Made by a program: the position numbers and the translations under genes
Notes under the pieces: generated by a model
What the model saw: only the letters and a program-made list of their open reading frames with translations
The model's database searches: none
Told to the model about the DNA's origin: nothing
Origin: CAYVNU01 sp964453265
GTDB taxonomy: Bacteria; Patescibacteriota; Doudnabacteria; UBA920
Direction of reading: 5' to 3'
DNA: 64,000 nucleotides
Assembly: GCA_964453265.1 (NCBI GenBank)
Contig: CAYVNU010000001.1
Span: 62,001-126,000, forward strand
Shown: in pieces, positions 43,403 to 51,314 of the stretch
How positions within the stretch are numbered: position 1 is the stretch's first letter
Layout: each line of letters opens with the position of its first letter

Positions 43403-44155
43403 ATGGATTGGAGACAGAAGTTAAGTGAAGAAGTATGGGAGGAAGGGAAAAAGATTTTATTCCCAGTTTCTTCCTATCGCCACCGTGTTGTGGTGATTTG
43501 CTACGGGCTCGGCCGTCAGACGGCTGAGTTCGCTAATGGTAAATTTAACTACGGTGCCTACGTAGAATTGACGCGGCCGGATGGCACCTGGATCCGTGAA
43601 GGCGTCAATGTTGTACCGGTGTTGCCGGATGGGCGGATTATTATGGTCGTGGAGCAGCGCCCGGCGCAGTTCGCCTACGGCAACCAGCCATCGGTGATTC
43701 AGCTCGAGGGGTCTAATACCATCGACCTGCATCAATTTGGTCCTTATAGCTCCCTGGAGTTTCCGGGAGGCGGCGTCGACGCTGACCAGACGTTCAAGGC
43801 TGCTTTTCTTGCTGAGCTCGTCGGCGAGACAGGTATCGAAGAGCAGACGGCTACATTGGTGACGCGGGAGCCGTTCTTCTACCCGGCTGGTGCCGATGTC
43901 GCGCTTCGTGCGAAGCAAGCCGTCATCTTCCTGACCGGCATGAAGTTTGAAGGCTTCGTGCACGACGACGGCGGACTCCATGTTATGGCTTTGGATAAGG
44001 ACCTGATCCGCCATAACATCTATCGGGGGAAGATGGCTTCCCTCCAGACCGTGTTGTTACCCTGGTACTTCTATGAGGAAATCAGCAACGGCGATAAATC
44101 CCGGATGGAAAGAATTGGTTACATCTCCCGAAAGGAGGTGAAAATCAAAAAGTAA
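43403..44155 (+). CDS. GC-rich NUDIX-domain protein, likely acquired
   Basis: A 250-residue protein. The core YSSLEFPGGGVDADQ...AELVGETGIEE aligns with a NUDIX box, with Q for the first Glu, A for the Arg and G for one metal-site Glu. The upstream VNVVPVLPDGRIIMVVEQRP is the usual preceding strand pair. ADP-sugar or nucleoside diphosphate hydrolysis is possible, but the altered box makes activity uncertain. The start at 43403 is set by AGGAGGTG eight bases upstream; an ATG at 43382 lacks this. GC content and codons (GGC, GCC, CTG, GAC) differ sharply from all neighbours. A second AGGAAAGGAGGTG follows the stop. Confidence 0.75.
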   Translation: MDWRQKLSEEVWEEGKKILFPVSSYRHRVVVICYGLGRQTAEFANGKFNYGAYVELTRPDGTWIREGVNVVPVLPDGRIIMVVEQRPAQFAYGNQPSVIQLEGSNTIDLHQFGPYSSLEFPGGGVDADQTFKAAFLAELVGETGIEEQTATLVTREPFFYPAGADVALRAKQAVIFLTGMKFEGFVHDDGGLHVMALDKDLIRHNIYRGKMASLQTVLLPWYFYEEISNGDKSRMERIGYISRKEVKIKK

Positions 44156-44190
44156 AAGAAAGGAAGAGGAGGAAAGGAGGTGAGTAGCTG

Positions 44191-44265
44191 GAAGCGCTGG
44201 GAGCTTTGGGTGTGCCGTCGTCGACGTGGCACGCACCGAAGTTTCCCAGCGCTTCTTTCATTTTG
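44191..44265 (+). terminator. Large GC-rich hairpin closing the NUDIX cassette
   Basis: GAAGCGCTGGGA (44191-44202) pairs perfectly with TCCCAGCGCTTC (44244-44255). An inner helix GTGTGCC/GGCACGC has one G-U pair, then TTTCATTTT follows. Just before it lies AGGAAAGGAGGTGAG, so a 33-codon frame beginning GTG at 44180 is possible, but SD and start would overlap; I do not call it a gene. Confidence 0.8.
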
Positions 44266-44324
44266 CCTAAATATTTGTTAAAATAAATAGGAATTTAGCA
44301 ATTATCCCATATAAAGAAATAAAT

Positions 44325-45605
44325 ATGAATTTAAGCTATCCTAAACATCATTCTATTCAAACTGGATTTATACCAACCTGCCAAATTTGCAATTCAGACA
44401 AACTGCACATGGTTTTGGACTTAGGGCATCAGCCGCTTTGTGACTCTTTGCTCACGGAAAAAATGCTCAATGAGCCGGAAAAAACCTATCCTTTAAGAAT
44501 GGTTTGGTGCGAAAATTGCACAGGCGTACAAATAGATTACTGCGTGGATGGCTCGGAAGTTTACTATCCCGATTATCCGTACAAAAGCGGAGTAACAAAA
44601 GAATTGGTAGAGTATCAGGTAAATATAGGTAAAGGCTTAATTAAAAAGTTTAATTTAAAAGAAGGTGATTTAGTAATAGATGTGGGTTCTAACGACGGCA
44701 CATTGCTTTCGGGTTTTAAAGATACCGGCATAAAAACTGTAGGAGTGGAACCGACAAATATAGCTAAATTAGCTCAAGCAGCTGGCATAGAAACTGTGCA
44801 GGCATTTTTTAATATTGAAACATCGGAAAAAGTTAAGCAAAAATACGGATCGGCTAGTGTAGTTGTAACCACCAATACTTTTGCGCACATGCAGGGTTTG
44901 GGTGAATTTATTATGGGCGCTTATAATTTGTTAAAAGATGGCGGAGTGTTTGTGTCCGAAACGCATTATTTACTAGACGCGGTACAAGGCGGCCAGTTTG
45001 ACACTATCTATCATGAACACTTAAGAACATATTCACTGACTAGCTTGGTCGCTTTATTTGACCAATATGATTTTAGCGTAATAGATGTAGAGCGCGGGGA
45101 ACGGTATGGCGGCAACATTCGCGTGTATGTGCAAAAAGGTAAAGGGAAACCAGCAAGTCAGGCAGTAACAGACTTACTAAATTTAGAAAAACAAGGCGGC
45201 TTAGATAAATTGGAAACTTACGTAAAGTTTGCGGATAGAGTAAAAAAAGCCAGGCTTGAATTTTTAGAGTTTATTGTTAAAACCAAAAAAGAAGGTAAAA
45301 GCATTGTGGGTAATTCTTGTCCCGGCAGGTCTAGTACCTTATTAAATTACTATGGCATAGACACAGAATTTTTACCGTATTTAGCTGAGCAGCCGGCATC
45401 TTTAAAACTGGGTATGTATTTGCCGGGCAAACATATTCCTGTGGTCAACAACCAAAGACTAATAGACGAACAACCGAATTATGTGGTGCTACTTGCTTGG
45501 CATTACGCAAAGCCAATAATGCAGCAGCTTAAAGCACGGGGTTTAAAATCTGATTTTATTATTCCTTTACCGGAATTTACAATTGTTAAAAATTCAGAAG
45601 TTTAA
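44325..45605 (+). CDS. NDP-sugar C-methyltransferase (zinc-binding N-domain type)
   Basis: A 426-residue protein with three parts. An N-terminal Methyltransf_13 zinc domain has CQICNSDKLHMVLDLGHQPLCD and CENCTG cysteines. The SAM domain has VIDVGSNDGTLLSGF and later VVTTNTFAHM. A C-terminal Methyltransf_14 domain contains IVGNSCPGRSSTLLNYYG and PIPLPEF-like strands. YHEHLRTYSLTSLVALF is the active-site region (His/Glu) seen in TcaB9/TylC3-type enzymes, which methylate C3 of 4-keto-6-deoxysugars. It leads a compact group with the oxidoreductase and RfbH-like genes (3-bp gap and ATGA overlap). Confidence 0.85.
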   Translation: MNLSYPKHHSIQTGFIPTCQICNSDKLHMVLDLGHQPLCDSLLTEKMLNEPEKTYPLRMVWCENCTGVQIDYCVDGSEVYYPDYPYKSGVTKELVEYQVNIGKGLIKKFNLKEGDLVIDVGSNDGTLLSGFKDTGIKTVGVEPTNIAKLAQAAGIETVQAFFNIETSEKVKQKYGSASVVVTTNTFAHMQGLGEFIMGAYNLLKDGGVFVSETHYLLDAVQGGQFDTIYHEHLRTYSLTSLVALFDQYDFSVIDVERGERYGGNIRVYVQKGKGKPASQAVTDLLNLEKQGGLDKLETYVKFADRVKKARLEFLEFIVKTKKEGKSIVGNSCPGRSSTLLNYYGIDTEFLPYLAEQPASLKLGMYLPGKHIPVVNNQRLIDEQPNYVVLLAWHYAKPIMQQLKARGLKSDFIIPLPEFTIVKNSEV

Positions 45606-45608
45606 TTT

Positions 45609-46610
45609 ATGCTGCGCGTTGGAATAATTGGAACCGGGTTTGGCATGTACGGCCTTTTGCCCGCTTTCGGCAGTTTAAAAAATTGCCAAGTGGTTAGCAT
45701 TTGCGGAAAGGGCGGGGCGCGTTTAGACAGGTTTTGCAAAAAGTATAAAGTTAAAAAAGTTTATGTCAATTGGCAGGAGATGTTGGAGAAAGAGGATTTA
45801 GATGCCTTGGCAATAGCGGTAATACCGGAAATTCAGTACGAAATCGCAAAAACAGCTTTAAAAAAAGGCTTGCAGGTTTTTGCGGAAAAGCCTTTGGCTG
45901 CAAACTTAAGACAGGCGCAAGAACTTTATAGGCTTTCGCAGAAGTTTCAGGTAACCACGGCGGTAGATTTTATTTTCCCTCAGGTGCCGGAGTTTAAAAA
46001 GGCTAAGGAACTTTTGTTAAAAAAAGAAATTGGCAAGCTGGAATATGTAAAAGCGGAATGGGATTTTTTAAGCTTCGATTTAGCGCATAACTTTAAATCC
46101 TGGAAGACAGATGCAAAAAAAGGCGGCGGAGCGCTAGCTTACTATTTTTCCCACATTTTGTATTATTTGGAATTTTTTTTGGGGGAACTTGGTAGTTTAA
46201 AAGCCGAGTTTAGCTATTCTAAAAGAAGCTTAAACGGGGCAGAGACAGGTGTAGATTTGCTGTTTAAAAATAAAGCTCAAGTAACTGGTAGCGCGCATTT
46301 AAATTGCAGCGCAAGCGGCGTAAATTCTCATAGCGTAATGTTCGTGGGGGACAAGGGTACAATATTTTTGGAAAACCATACAGATGTAACAGCGGGATTT
46401 AAAATTAGAATTTATAAAAACGGCAAAGAATCAGAAATTAAGTTAAAAAAATTATCTAGTTTTGGCGAAGACCAGCGCGTGGCAATTTTAAAAGAAAATG
46501 TTAAAAATTTTGTCTGGGGCTGTGAAAAAAATAAAACCATCACCCCTTCCTTTAAAGAAGGTTTAAGAGTGCAAACATTAATCAATCAAATTCGAAAACA
46601 ATCTATATGA
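45609..46610 (+). CDS. Gfo/Idh/MocA-family oxidoreductase
   Basis: A 333-residue protein with an N-terminal Rossmann domain (VGIIGTGFGMYGLLPAF), the signature EKPLAANLRQAQELY (about residues 93-107), and a C-terminal alpha/beta domain. AVDFIFPQVPEF and KSWKTDAKKGGGALAYYFSHIL, with G-H-H-type substrate contacts, are typical. These enzymes oxidise or reduce sugars with NAD(P). Between a C-methyltransferase and an RfbH-like dehydratase it is a good candidate for a 3- or 4-keto reductase in the same NDP-sugar route. The 4-bp overlap with the next gene supports coupling. Confidence 0.85.
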   Translation: MLRVGIIGTGFGMYGLLPAFGSLKNCQVVSICGKGGARLDRFCKKYKVKKVYVNWQEMLEKEDLDALAIAVIPEIQYEIAKTALKKGLQVFAEKPLAANLRQAQELYRLSQKFQVTTAVDFIFPQVPEFKKAKELLLKKEIGKLEYVKAEWDFLSFDLAHNFKSWKTDAKKGGGALAYYFSHILYYLEFFLGELGSLKAEFSYSKRSLNGAETGVDLLFKNKAQVTGSAHLNCSASGVNSHSVMFVGDKGTIFLENHTDVTAGFKIRIYKNGKESEIKLKKLSSFGEDQRVAILKENVKNFVWGCEKNKTITPSFKEGLRVQTLINQIRKQSI

Positions 46611-47830
46611 AAACTCAAACTCAGCTTAGAGTTCCATACGGTTTTTCTGTCCACGGCGAGGAAGAAATAGCCGCGGTAGTGGAAGTTTTAAAAGGCAATA
46701 CTGCTTTAGGCGAACGCACAAAAGAATTTGAAGCCAAAGTCGCAAAGCTTTTTGGTAAAAAATATGGGATTATGGTTAACTCAGGCAGCAGCGCTAATTT
46801 GCTGGCTTTTGAAATTTTAAATTTGCCCCGCGGTTCTGAAGTTATAACTCCGCTTTTAACTTTTGCCACGACTGTCGCGCCAATAATTCAAAAAGGCTTG
46901 GTGCCGGTTTTTTGCGACGTTAACCCGGAAACTTTACAAATCGACTTAGACCAGCTAGAAAAAGTTATAACCAAAAAAACCAGAGCGCTTATGATTCCGT
47001 CTTTAATGGGTAACATTCCCGACCTGCCGCGCCTGCAAAAAATTGCCAAAAAACATAAGCTGTATTTTATAGAAGATTCTTGCGATACCCTAGGCGGTAA
47101 AATTAATGGCAAGCCTTCTGGTGTTTTTAGCGATATTTCCATAACCAGTTTTTACGGCAGTCATATTATAAACGGCGCGGGCGGTGGCGGCATGATTTGC
47201 GTCAATAACGAAAAGTGGGCACAGCGCCTTACAGTGCTTCGCGGTTGGGGCAGGCGTTCTAGCTTGTTTGGTGAAAAGGCCGGCAGTGAGCAGTTGAAAA
47301 ACCGTTTTCGCAGCAAATTAGGCGGCGTGCCTTACGATGAAAAATTTGTTTTTAGTGAAATTGGCTATAATTTTTTGCCCTTGGAAATTTCTTCGGCCTT
47401 TGCCTTGGAGCAGTTAAAAAAGTTTCCGGTCTTTAAAGCCGCCAGAGAGAAAAATTGGGCAAGCTTAGAAAAATATTTTTTACAGCAAAATAAATATTTT
47501 AGTATTGCCAAAAAAACTCCTAATGTAGAAAGTGTTTGGTTGGCTTTTCCTATTTTTATTAAAAAAGACGCGCCTTTTAACAGGTTTGAACTGGTGAAAT
47601 TTTTAGAAGAGCACAACATTCAAACCCGGCCTGTTTTTACCGGCAACATTTTAAAACAGCCGGGCTTTAAAAAATTTCCGCATCGTGCTCCGTTTAAAAA
47701 TTATCCCAATACCGAATATATAATGAAAAATGCCTTTGTAGTCGGTTCGCATCACGGTTTAAACGAAAATCAATTGGTGTATTTAAAAGAGGCTATAACC
47801 AAGTTTGTTTCCAAGTATGAAAGATCTTAA
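46607..47830 (+). CDS. RfbH-like PMP-dependent 3-dehydratase, His in place of the PLP lysine, no Fe-S cysteines
   Basis: A 407-residue DegT/DnrJ-fold protein. VNSGSSANLLAFEIL, EVITPLLTFATTVAPIIQ and IEDSCDTLGG follow the RfbH pattern. At the lysine position it reads SFYGSHIINGAGGGGM, so His replaces the Schiff-base Lys, as in RfbH (E1) and ColD. These enzymes use PMP to remove the C3 hydroxyl instead of transaminating. The block VPYDEKFVFSEIGYNFLPLEISSAFAL also follows RfbH. But the region with the four [2Fe-2S] cysteines of RfbH (RDC.C...C...C) reads GRRSSLFGEKAGSEQLKNRF, with no cysteine. The activity may thus be ColD-like. Confidence 0.82.
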   Translation: MKTQTQLRVPYGFSVHGEEEIAAVVEVLKGNTALGERTKEFEAKVAKLFGKKYGIMVNSGSSANLLAFEILNLPRGSEVITPLLTFATTVAPIIQKGLVPVFCDVNPETLQIDLDQLEKVITKKTRALMIPSLMGNIPDLPRLQKIAKKHKLYFIEDSCDTLGGKINGKPSGVFSDISITSFYGSHIINGAGGGGMICVNNEKWAQRLTVLRGWGRRSSLFGEKAGSEQLKNRFRSKLGGVPYDEKFVFSEIGYNFLPLEISSAFALEQLKKFPVFKAAREKNWASLEKYFLQQNKYFSIAKKTPNVESVWLAFPIFIKKDAPFNRFELVKFLEEHNIQTRPVFTGNILKQPGFKKFPHRAPFKNYPNTEYIMKNAFVVGSHHGLNENQLVYLKEAITKFVSKYERS

Positions 47831-48731
47831 ATTAAGCATAGGTATTCCCACTTTTAACCGAGCCGAATGCCTTAAGCAGTGTTTAAACAGTATAGTTTCT
47901 CAATTTACAAACCCGCTCATTAGTGAGCGGGTTGAAATTGTTATATCGGACAATAACAGTTCAGATAACACGGCTTTGGTAGTTGCAGAATTCCAGCAAA
48001 AATTTTCCAACATAGTTTATAAAAAAAATGTTGAAAATTTTGGCGTGGATAGAAATATTTTGCAGGTGGTTGAAATGTCAGGCGGCCAGTACGTCTGGCT
48101 TTTGGGCGATGATGATGCTTTATTTCCGGGTACTTTGGAATACATCTTAAAAACTTTCGAACAACATCCTGCGGATTATTACATAGCAAATTGTTGGGGA
48201 TACGATAAGAGTCTAACCAAAAAAGCTCTTAACAAACCTAATCTTTTTATTACAGAAGACAAAATTTATAATAGGCTAGGCGACTATATAAAAATAATGC
48301 CGCACAACCGAGATTTAGTGGGACTTTTTTGCGGTCTTTCGGTACAAATTTTTTCAAGAACACCGTGGATGGAAATGCAAGGTAAAGAGCAATACATAGG
48401 TACCAACGCTGTTCATATGTATACGCTTTTGACAGTAATGAAAGACCGTAAGTTTGCTTTGCTTGCCAGGCCTTCGGTAATGGTAAGGTCAGATAATATT
48501 CGCTGGGAATCTTTTTCCGGCCTTGATTCTTTGCAGAAACGAGCCGATCAAACTAAGGACGCACTTGTATGGGCATTAAAAAAATATCAAATTAAATATT
48601 CTCCATTTCAGCTTAAACTTTCTTTTTTTTGGGGAGTTTTAAAAGATAAGCTAAGGATGATTTTAAGAACCAAGATCTTAAGAAGCCAAAAGTCCCGAGA
48701 TATTTTAAAAAAGATTTTGGGGAAGTTATAA
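47817..48731 (+). CDS. GT2-family glycosyltransferase
   Basis: A 304-residue GT-A enzyme: LSIGIPTFNRAECLKQCLNSI, EIVISDNNSSDNTALVV and QYVWLLGDDDALFPG (metal-site DDD). ATG at 47817 is chosen; it overlaps the RfbH-like gene by 14 bp. An in-frame TTG at 47805 is less likely. Donor and acceptor are unknown, but the tight link to the dehydratase gene suggests it may transfer the sugar made by these enzymes. A perfect intragenic palindrome lies at 47910-47933, in the part coding NPLISERVE. Confidence 0.8.
   Translation: MKDLKLSIGIPTFNRAECLKQCLNSIVSQFTNPLISERVEIVISDNNSSDNTALVVAEFQQKFSNIVYKKNVENFGVDRNILQVVEMSGGQYVWLLGDDDALFPGTLEYILKTFEQHPADYYIANCWGYDKSLTKKALNKPNLFITEDKIYNRLGDYIKIMPHNRDLVGLFCGLSVQIFSRTPWMEMQGKEQYIGTNAVHMYTLLTVMKDRKFALLARPSVMVRSDNIRWESFSGLDSLQKRADQTKDALVWALKKYQIKYSPFQLKLSFFWGVLKDKLRMILRTKILRSQKSRDILKKILGKL
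47910..47933. repeat. Perfect 10-bp palindrome inside a GT2 coding region
   Basis: AACCCGCTCA and TGAGCGGGTT are exact reverse complements around TTAG. The codons stay open, but the stem resembles a terminator without the T run and is GC-richer than the gene. Confidence 0.6.
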
Positions 48732-48737
48732 TTCTAG

Positions 48738-48780
48738 ATCCCGGCTCGCGCCCTCGGCTGCACTCGGACTTGGCCGGGAT
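48738..48780. repeat. GC-rich REP-like palindrome in an intergenic gap
   Basis: ATCCCGGC (48738-48745) pairs with GCCGGGAT (48773-48780). Between them is a CG-rich core (CGCGCCCTCGGCTGCACTCG). The sequence type is familiar from dispersed palindromes in other bacteria. The remainder of the 160-bp gap (48781-48891) shows no gene. Confidence 0.6.
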
Positions 48781-48891
48781 GACAAAGTTCATTGATTATA
48801 ATAGTGCTTTGGTAAAATTTTAGATGATCATCTTTTCTGCTTCAGGCGGATTGGGATGTTGCCTGACAATGTAAATCTTTGACACGCATTT

Positions 48892-49794
48892 ATGTTATAT
48901 CTTTACAACGAAAATTTATTTTTAGGGCCGCGTTTAAAGCAAACGCTAAAGCAAATACTGGGCTTGGGTGCTAGGGGGCCTCGGGCGGTTTTTAGTTCTT
49001 TAACTGCCGGACTTTTAGACTTAGGGGAAAATTTTGCGGTTAATAAAAAAAATCAGCAAACTATAGAAACCGCTTGTGTTATTAGTGGCGTTAGAACTTT
49101 AGCCTGGGCTATAAAACAGAAACAGCAGGGTAAAATAAAAACAATTGTGGCCGGGCCAAATTTAGTAATTAGTCCAAACGACGAAAATGGCATTTTAAAA
49201 AATGGCTTAATTGATGTAATAGTGGTGCCAAGTTTGTGGGCAAAAGAACACTACTGTAAAATCTATCCGGCTTTAGAAAGTAAAATAAAAATTTGGCCAG
49301 CCGGAGTAAGTTTGTCCATACTGTCAAACGAGAAAAAAGTTTTTGACTTTTTAGTTTATAATAAACTTAACAACCCAGAGCTTTTTGATAGAGTTTGTAA
49401 AGGCTTAGAGCAATTAGGTTTTTCTTACAGAGTTTTAGAATACGGAAAATTTAAGCAAAAAGATTATTTTTCTTTACTAGAAAAAGTAAAGTACGAAATA
49501 TACCTATCTAATTCCGAAAGCCAAGGCCTGGCCATGTTTGAAGCCTGGGCAAGGGGAGTACCAATCTTAGTTTGGGAAAGCGGCAAAATTACTCTGGACG
49601 GAGTTACAGTAACTGGCAAAATTAGCGCACCGTTTTTAAATACTCAAAGCGGCACAAGTTTTTCTTCCAAAGAAGAATTTTTAGAAAAACTTCAAAATTT
49701 TACTTCTTTAAATTTTGACTCAAGAAAATATATAGAAGAAAATTTTACAAATAAAATTGTTGCGAAAAAATATTTGGAAATAGTAAAAAAATAA
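48892..49794 (+). CDS. GT-B (GT4-like) glycosyltransferase
   Basis: A 300-residue protein. The N-terminal half has the Rossmann-like features GPNLVISPNDENGI and VVPSLWAKEHYC. The C-terminal half has YLSNSESQGLAMFEAWARGVP (about residues 203-223), a version of the GT4 donor loop ESQGLAxxEAxA. The domains are shorter than in classical GT4 enzymes (about 370), and the acceptor domain is reduced. Probably a nucleotide-sugar-dependent transferase of the glycan locus. The next gene follows 4 bp after its stop. Confidence 0.7.
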   Translation: MLYLYNENLFLGPRLKQTLKQILGLGARGPRAVFSSLTAGLLDLGENFAVNKKNQQTIETACVISGVRTLAWAIKQKQQGKIKTIVAGPNLVISPNDENGILKNGLIDVIVVPSLWAKEHYCKIYPALESKIKIWPAGVSLSILSNEKKVFDFLVYNKLNNPELFDRVCKGLEQLGFSYRVLEYGKFKQKDYFSLLEKVKYEIYLSNSESQGLAMFEAWARGVPILVWESGKITLDGVTVTGKISAPFLNTQSGTSFSSKEEFLEKLQNFTSLNFDSRKYIEENFTNKIVAKKYLEIVKK

Positions 49795-49798
49795 ATTT

Positions 49799-50503
49799 AT
49801 GGAACGAAATTTTGAACAAAGAGAGTCTGAAGTAAAAGAAAAGAAATACCAAGCAATAGTTGTTATGCCCTATAGTTCAGGGGAATATAGAGGCGGTAAA
49901 AAATCTAAAATAAATCCTAATTTTGGTTTAACTTACGAATCTAAAATGGCGACTTTAGCCGCAGCCCAAGCGTATCAAGAGGGAAGAGCGCCTAAGATTA
50001 TTTTGACGGGTGAAAGTACTGTAGGCGCACCTAAGTCTCCCAAAGAATCAAATGAGCCACAACTTTCCACAGTTGATTTCATGAAGGAATTGCTCATAGC
50101 TAAAGGTGTTCCCGAAACCGCAATCGAAATCCACAGAAATTTACAGAATTCTGTTGAGCAGCTTGGAAAAATTTCTGAGCTTTCTAAACCTGGCGATGAA
50201 TTTTTGGTAGTATCTTTAGATTTTCATATGCCACGAGTGCAAATTATTTCGGAAAACAAAAAGTTAAAGGCTGATCACATAAGAGGTGAGGATTTGTTGG
50301 TGAGAAGAAAAACTCTATATAAAAAACCTTTAGAAGAATGGGAAAATTCAGAGGGTATAGCCAAAGCTAGAAAGATAGAGGCAGTATTACGTCCTTTGAA
50401 TAGAATAGATACCTCCGGTATATTACAAAAATTATTAACAAAAGCGCTTGGCACAAGAAAACCGCTAACGGATTTTCCAAGACAAACAAAGGCTAAAACT
50501 TAG
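49799..50503 (+). CDS. YdcF-type DUF218 protein, second copy
   Basis: A 234-residue protein with the DUF218 order YQAIVVMPYSSGEYRGGKK, PKIILTGEST, SVEQLGKISELSKPGDEFLVVSLDFHMPR and a conserved basic tail. It is distinct from the gene at 22551 but the same fold. The His-Met-Pro-Arg segment occupies the position of the conserved Rossmann-crossover residue cluster of YdcF. No signal peptide. Function unknown; relatives are linked to envelope integrity and lipid-carrier metabolism. It is packed between a GT-B gene and an FkbM methyltransferase gene (4-bp gaps). Confidence 0.68.
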   Translation: MERNFEQRESEVKEKKYQAIVVMPYSSGEYRGGKKSKINPNFGLTYESKMATLAAAQAYQEGRAPKIILTGESTVGAPKSPKESNEPQLSTVDFMKELLIAKGVPETAIEIHRNLQNSVEQLGKISELSKPGDEFLVVSLDFHMPRVQIISENKKLKADHIRGEDLLVRRKTLYKKPLEEWENSEGIAKARKIEAVLRPLNRIDTSGILQKLLTKALGTRKPLTDFPRQTKAKT

Positions 50504-50507
50504 TTTT

Positions 50508-51302
50508 ATGAAGCAATTTTTTAAAAAAATACTTGGTTGGTTTTTGGGGAAAAAAATGGGGCAGGGGTTTTTTAGGCTTTTACATTTTGTGGCTTTAAAG
50601 GGCATGAATTTTGGGGGTGGGGTAACGCCTAAGGACAGTGGGGAAGATTATGTAGTATCCTACGCGTTACAGAAGCTAAAAGGCAATAGACTGATTGTTT
50701 TCGATGTAGGTGCCAATAAAGGCGAATATACTAGTTTGTGGCTTACAAAAAGTAGAGGCGAAAATATTATCATCCACAGTTTTGAACCAGCTAAATCTTT
50801 GGCTGAAAATTTAACACAAAAATTTCAAGGAAAGCCAGTTAATGTTCATAATATGGCCTTGTCTGGAAAAAGTGGAGAAGTAGCTTTGTTTTCCAATCAC
50901 GAAGGCTCGGGCTTAGCATCTTTACTTAAACGCGATTTAGCCTTTGCCGGAATGGACATGAAAGCTCAAGAAACAGTTTTGACAAAAACCTTGGACGAGT
51001 TTTGTACAACTCAAAAAATTGAAACCATAGATTTTTTAAAGTTAGATGTGGAGGGTATGGAAATTTCTGTGTTAAGTGGCGCAGAAAATTTATTAAAACA
51101 AAAAAACATCAAATTTATTCAATTTGAATTTGGCGGCGCTGATATTGACGCTAGAATTTTCTTTAAAGATTTTTATAATCTTCTAACCCCTAACTACCGT
51201 TTATATAGAATTTTAAAAAACGGCCTTTATCCCATAAAAAAATATTCTGAATTAGATGAAATATTTGTAACAACTAATTATTTAGCAGAACAAAAAGATT
51301 GA
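50508..51302 (+). CDS. FkbM-family methyltransferase
   Basis: A 264-residue SAM-dependent O-methyltransferase. LIVFDVGANKGEYTSLWL is motif I; IHSFEPAKSLAENL and VNVHNMALSGKSGEVALF follow, and DFLKLDVEGMEISVLSGAENLL (about residues 180-201) is the FkbM signature, with IQFEFGG near the end. These enzymes methylate hydroxyls of sugars or polyketides. In this position it probably caps or modifies a residue of the glycan. The first 30 residues are basic and hydrophobic and may associate with the membrane. Confidence 0.85.
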   Translation: MKQFFKKILGWFLGKKMGQGFFRLLHFVALKGMNFGGGVTPKDSGEDYVVSYALQKLKGNRLIVFDVGANKGEYTSLWLTKSRGENIIIHSFEPAKSLAENLTQKFQGKPVNVHNMALSGKSGEVALFSNHEGSGLASLLKRDLAFAGMDMKAQETVLTKTLDEFCTTQKIETIDFLKLDVEGMEISVLSGAENLLKQKNIKFIQFEFGGADIDARIFFKDFYNLLTPNYRLYRILKNGLYPIKKYSELDEIFVTTNYLAEQKD

Positions 51303-51314
51303 GCAAGATTTAAC

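Noticed and set aside
43457..44014. A 185-codon open frame on the minus strand opposite the GC-rich NUDIX gene
   Set aside because: It is the mirror frame of a GC-rich coding region, where stops are rare by composition. The plus-strand frame has the SD, the NUDIX motif and the promoter.
44180..44281. A 33-codon frame starting GTG just after AGGAAAGGAG, within the terminator hairpin
   Set aside because: The possible start overlaps its own SD and most codons are in the hairpin. Trp/Arg-rich translation looks accidental.
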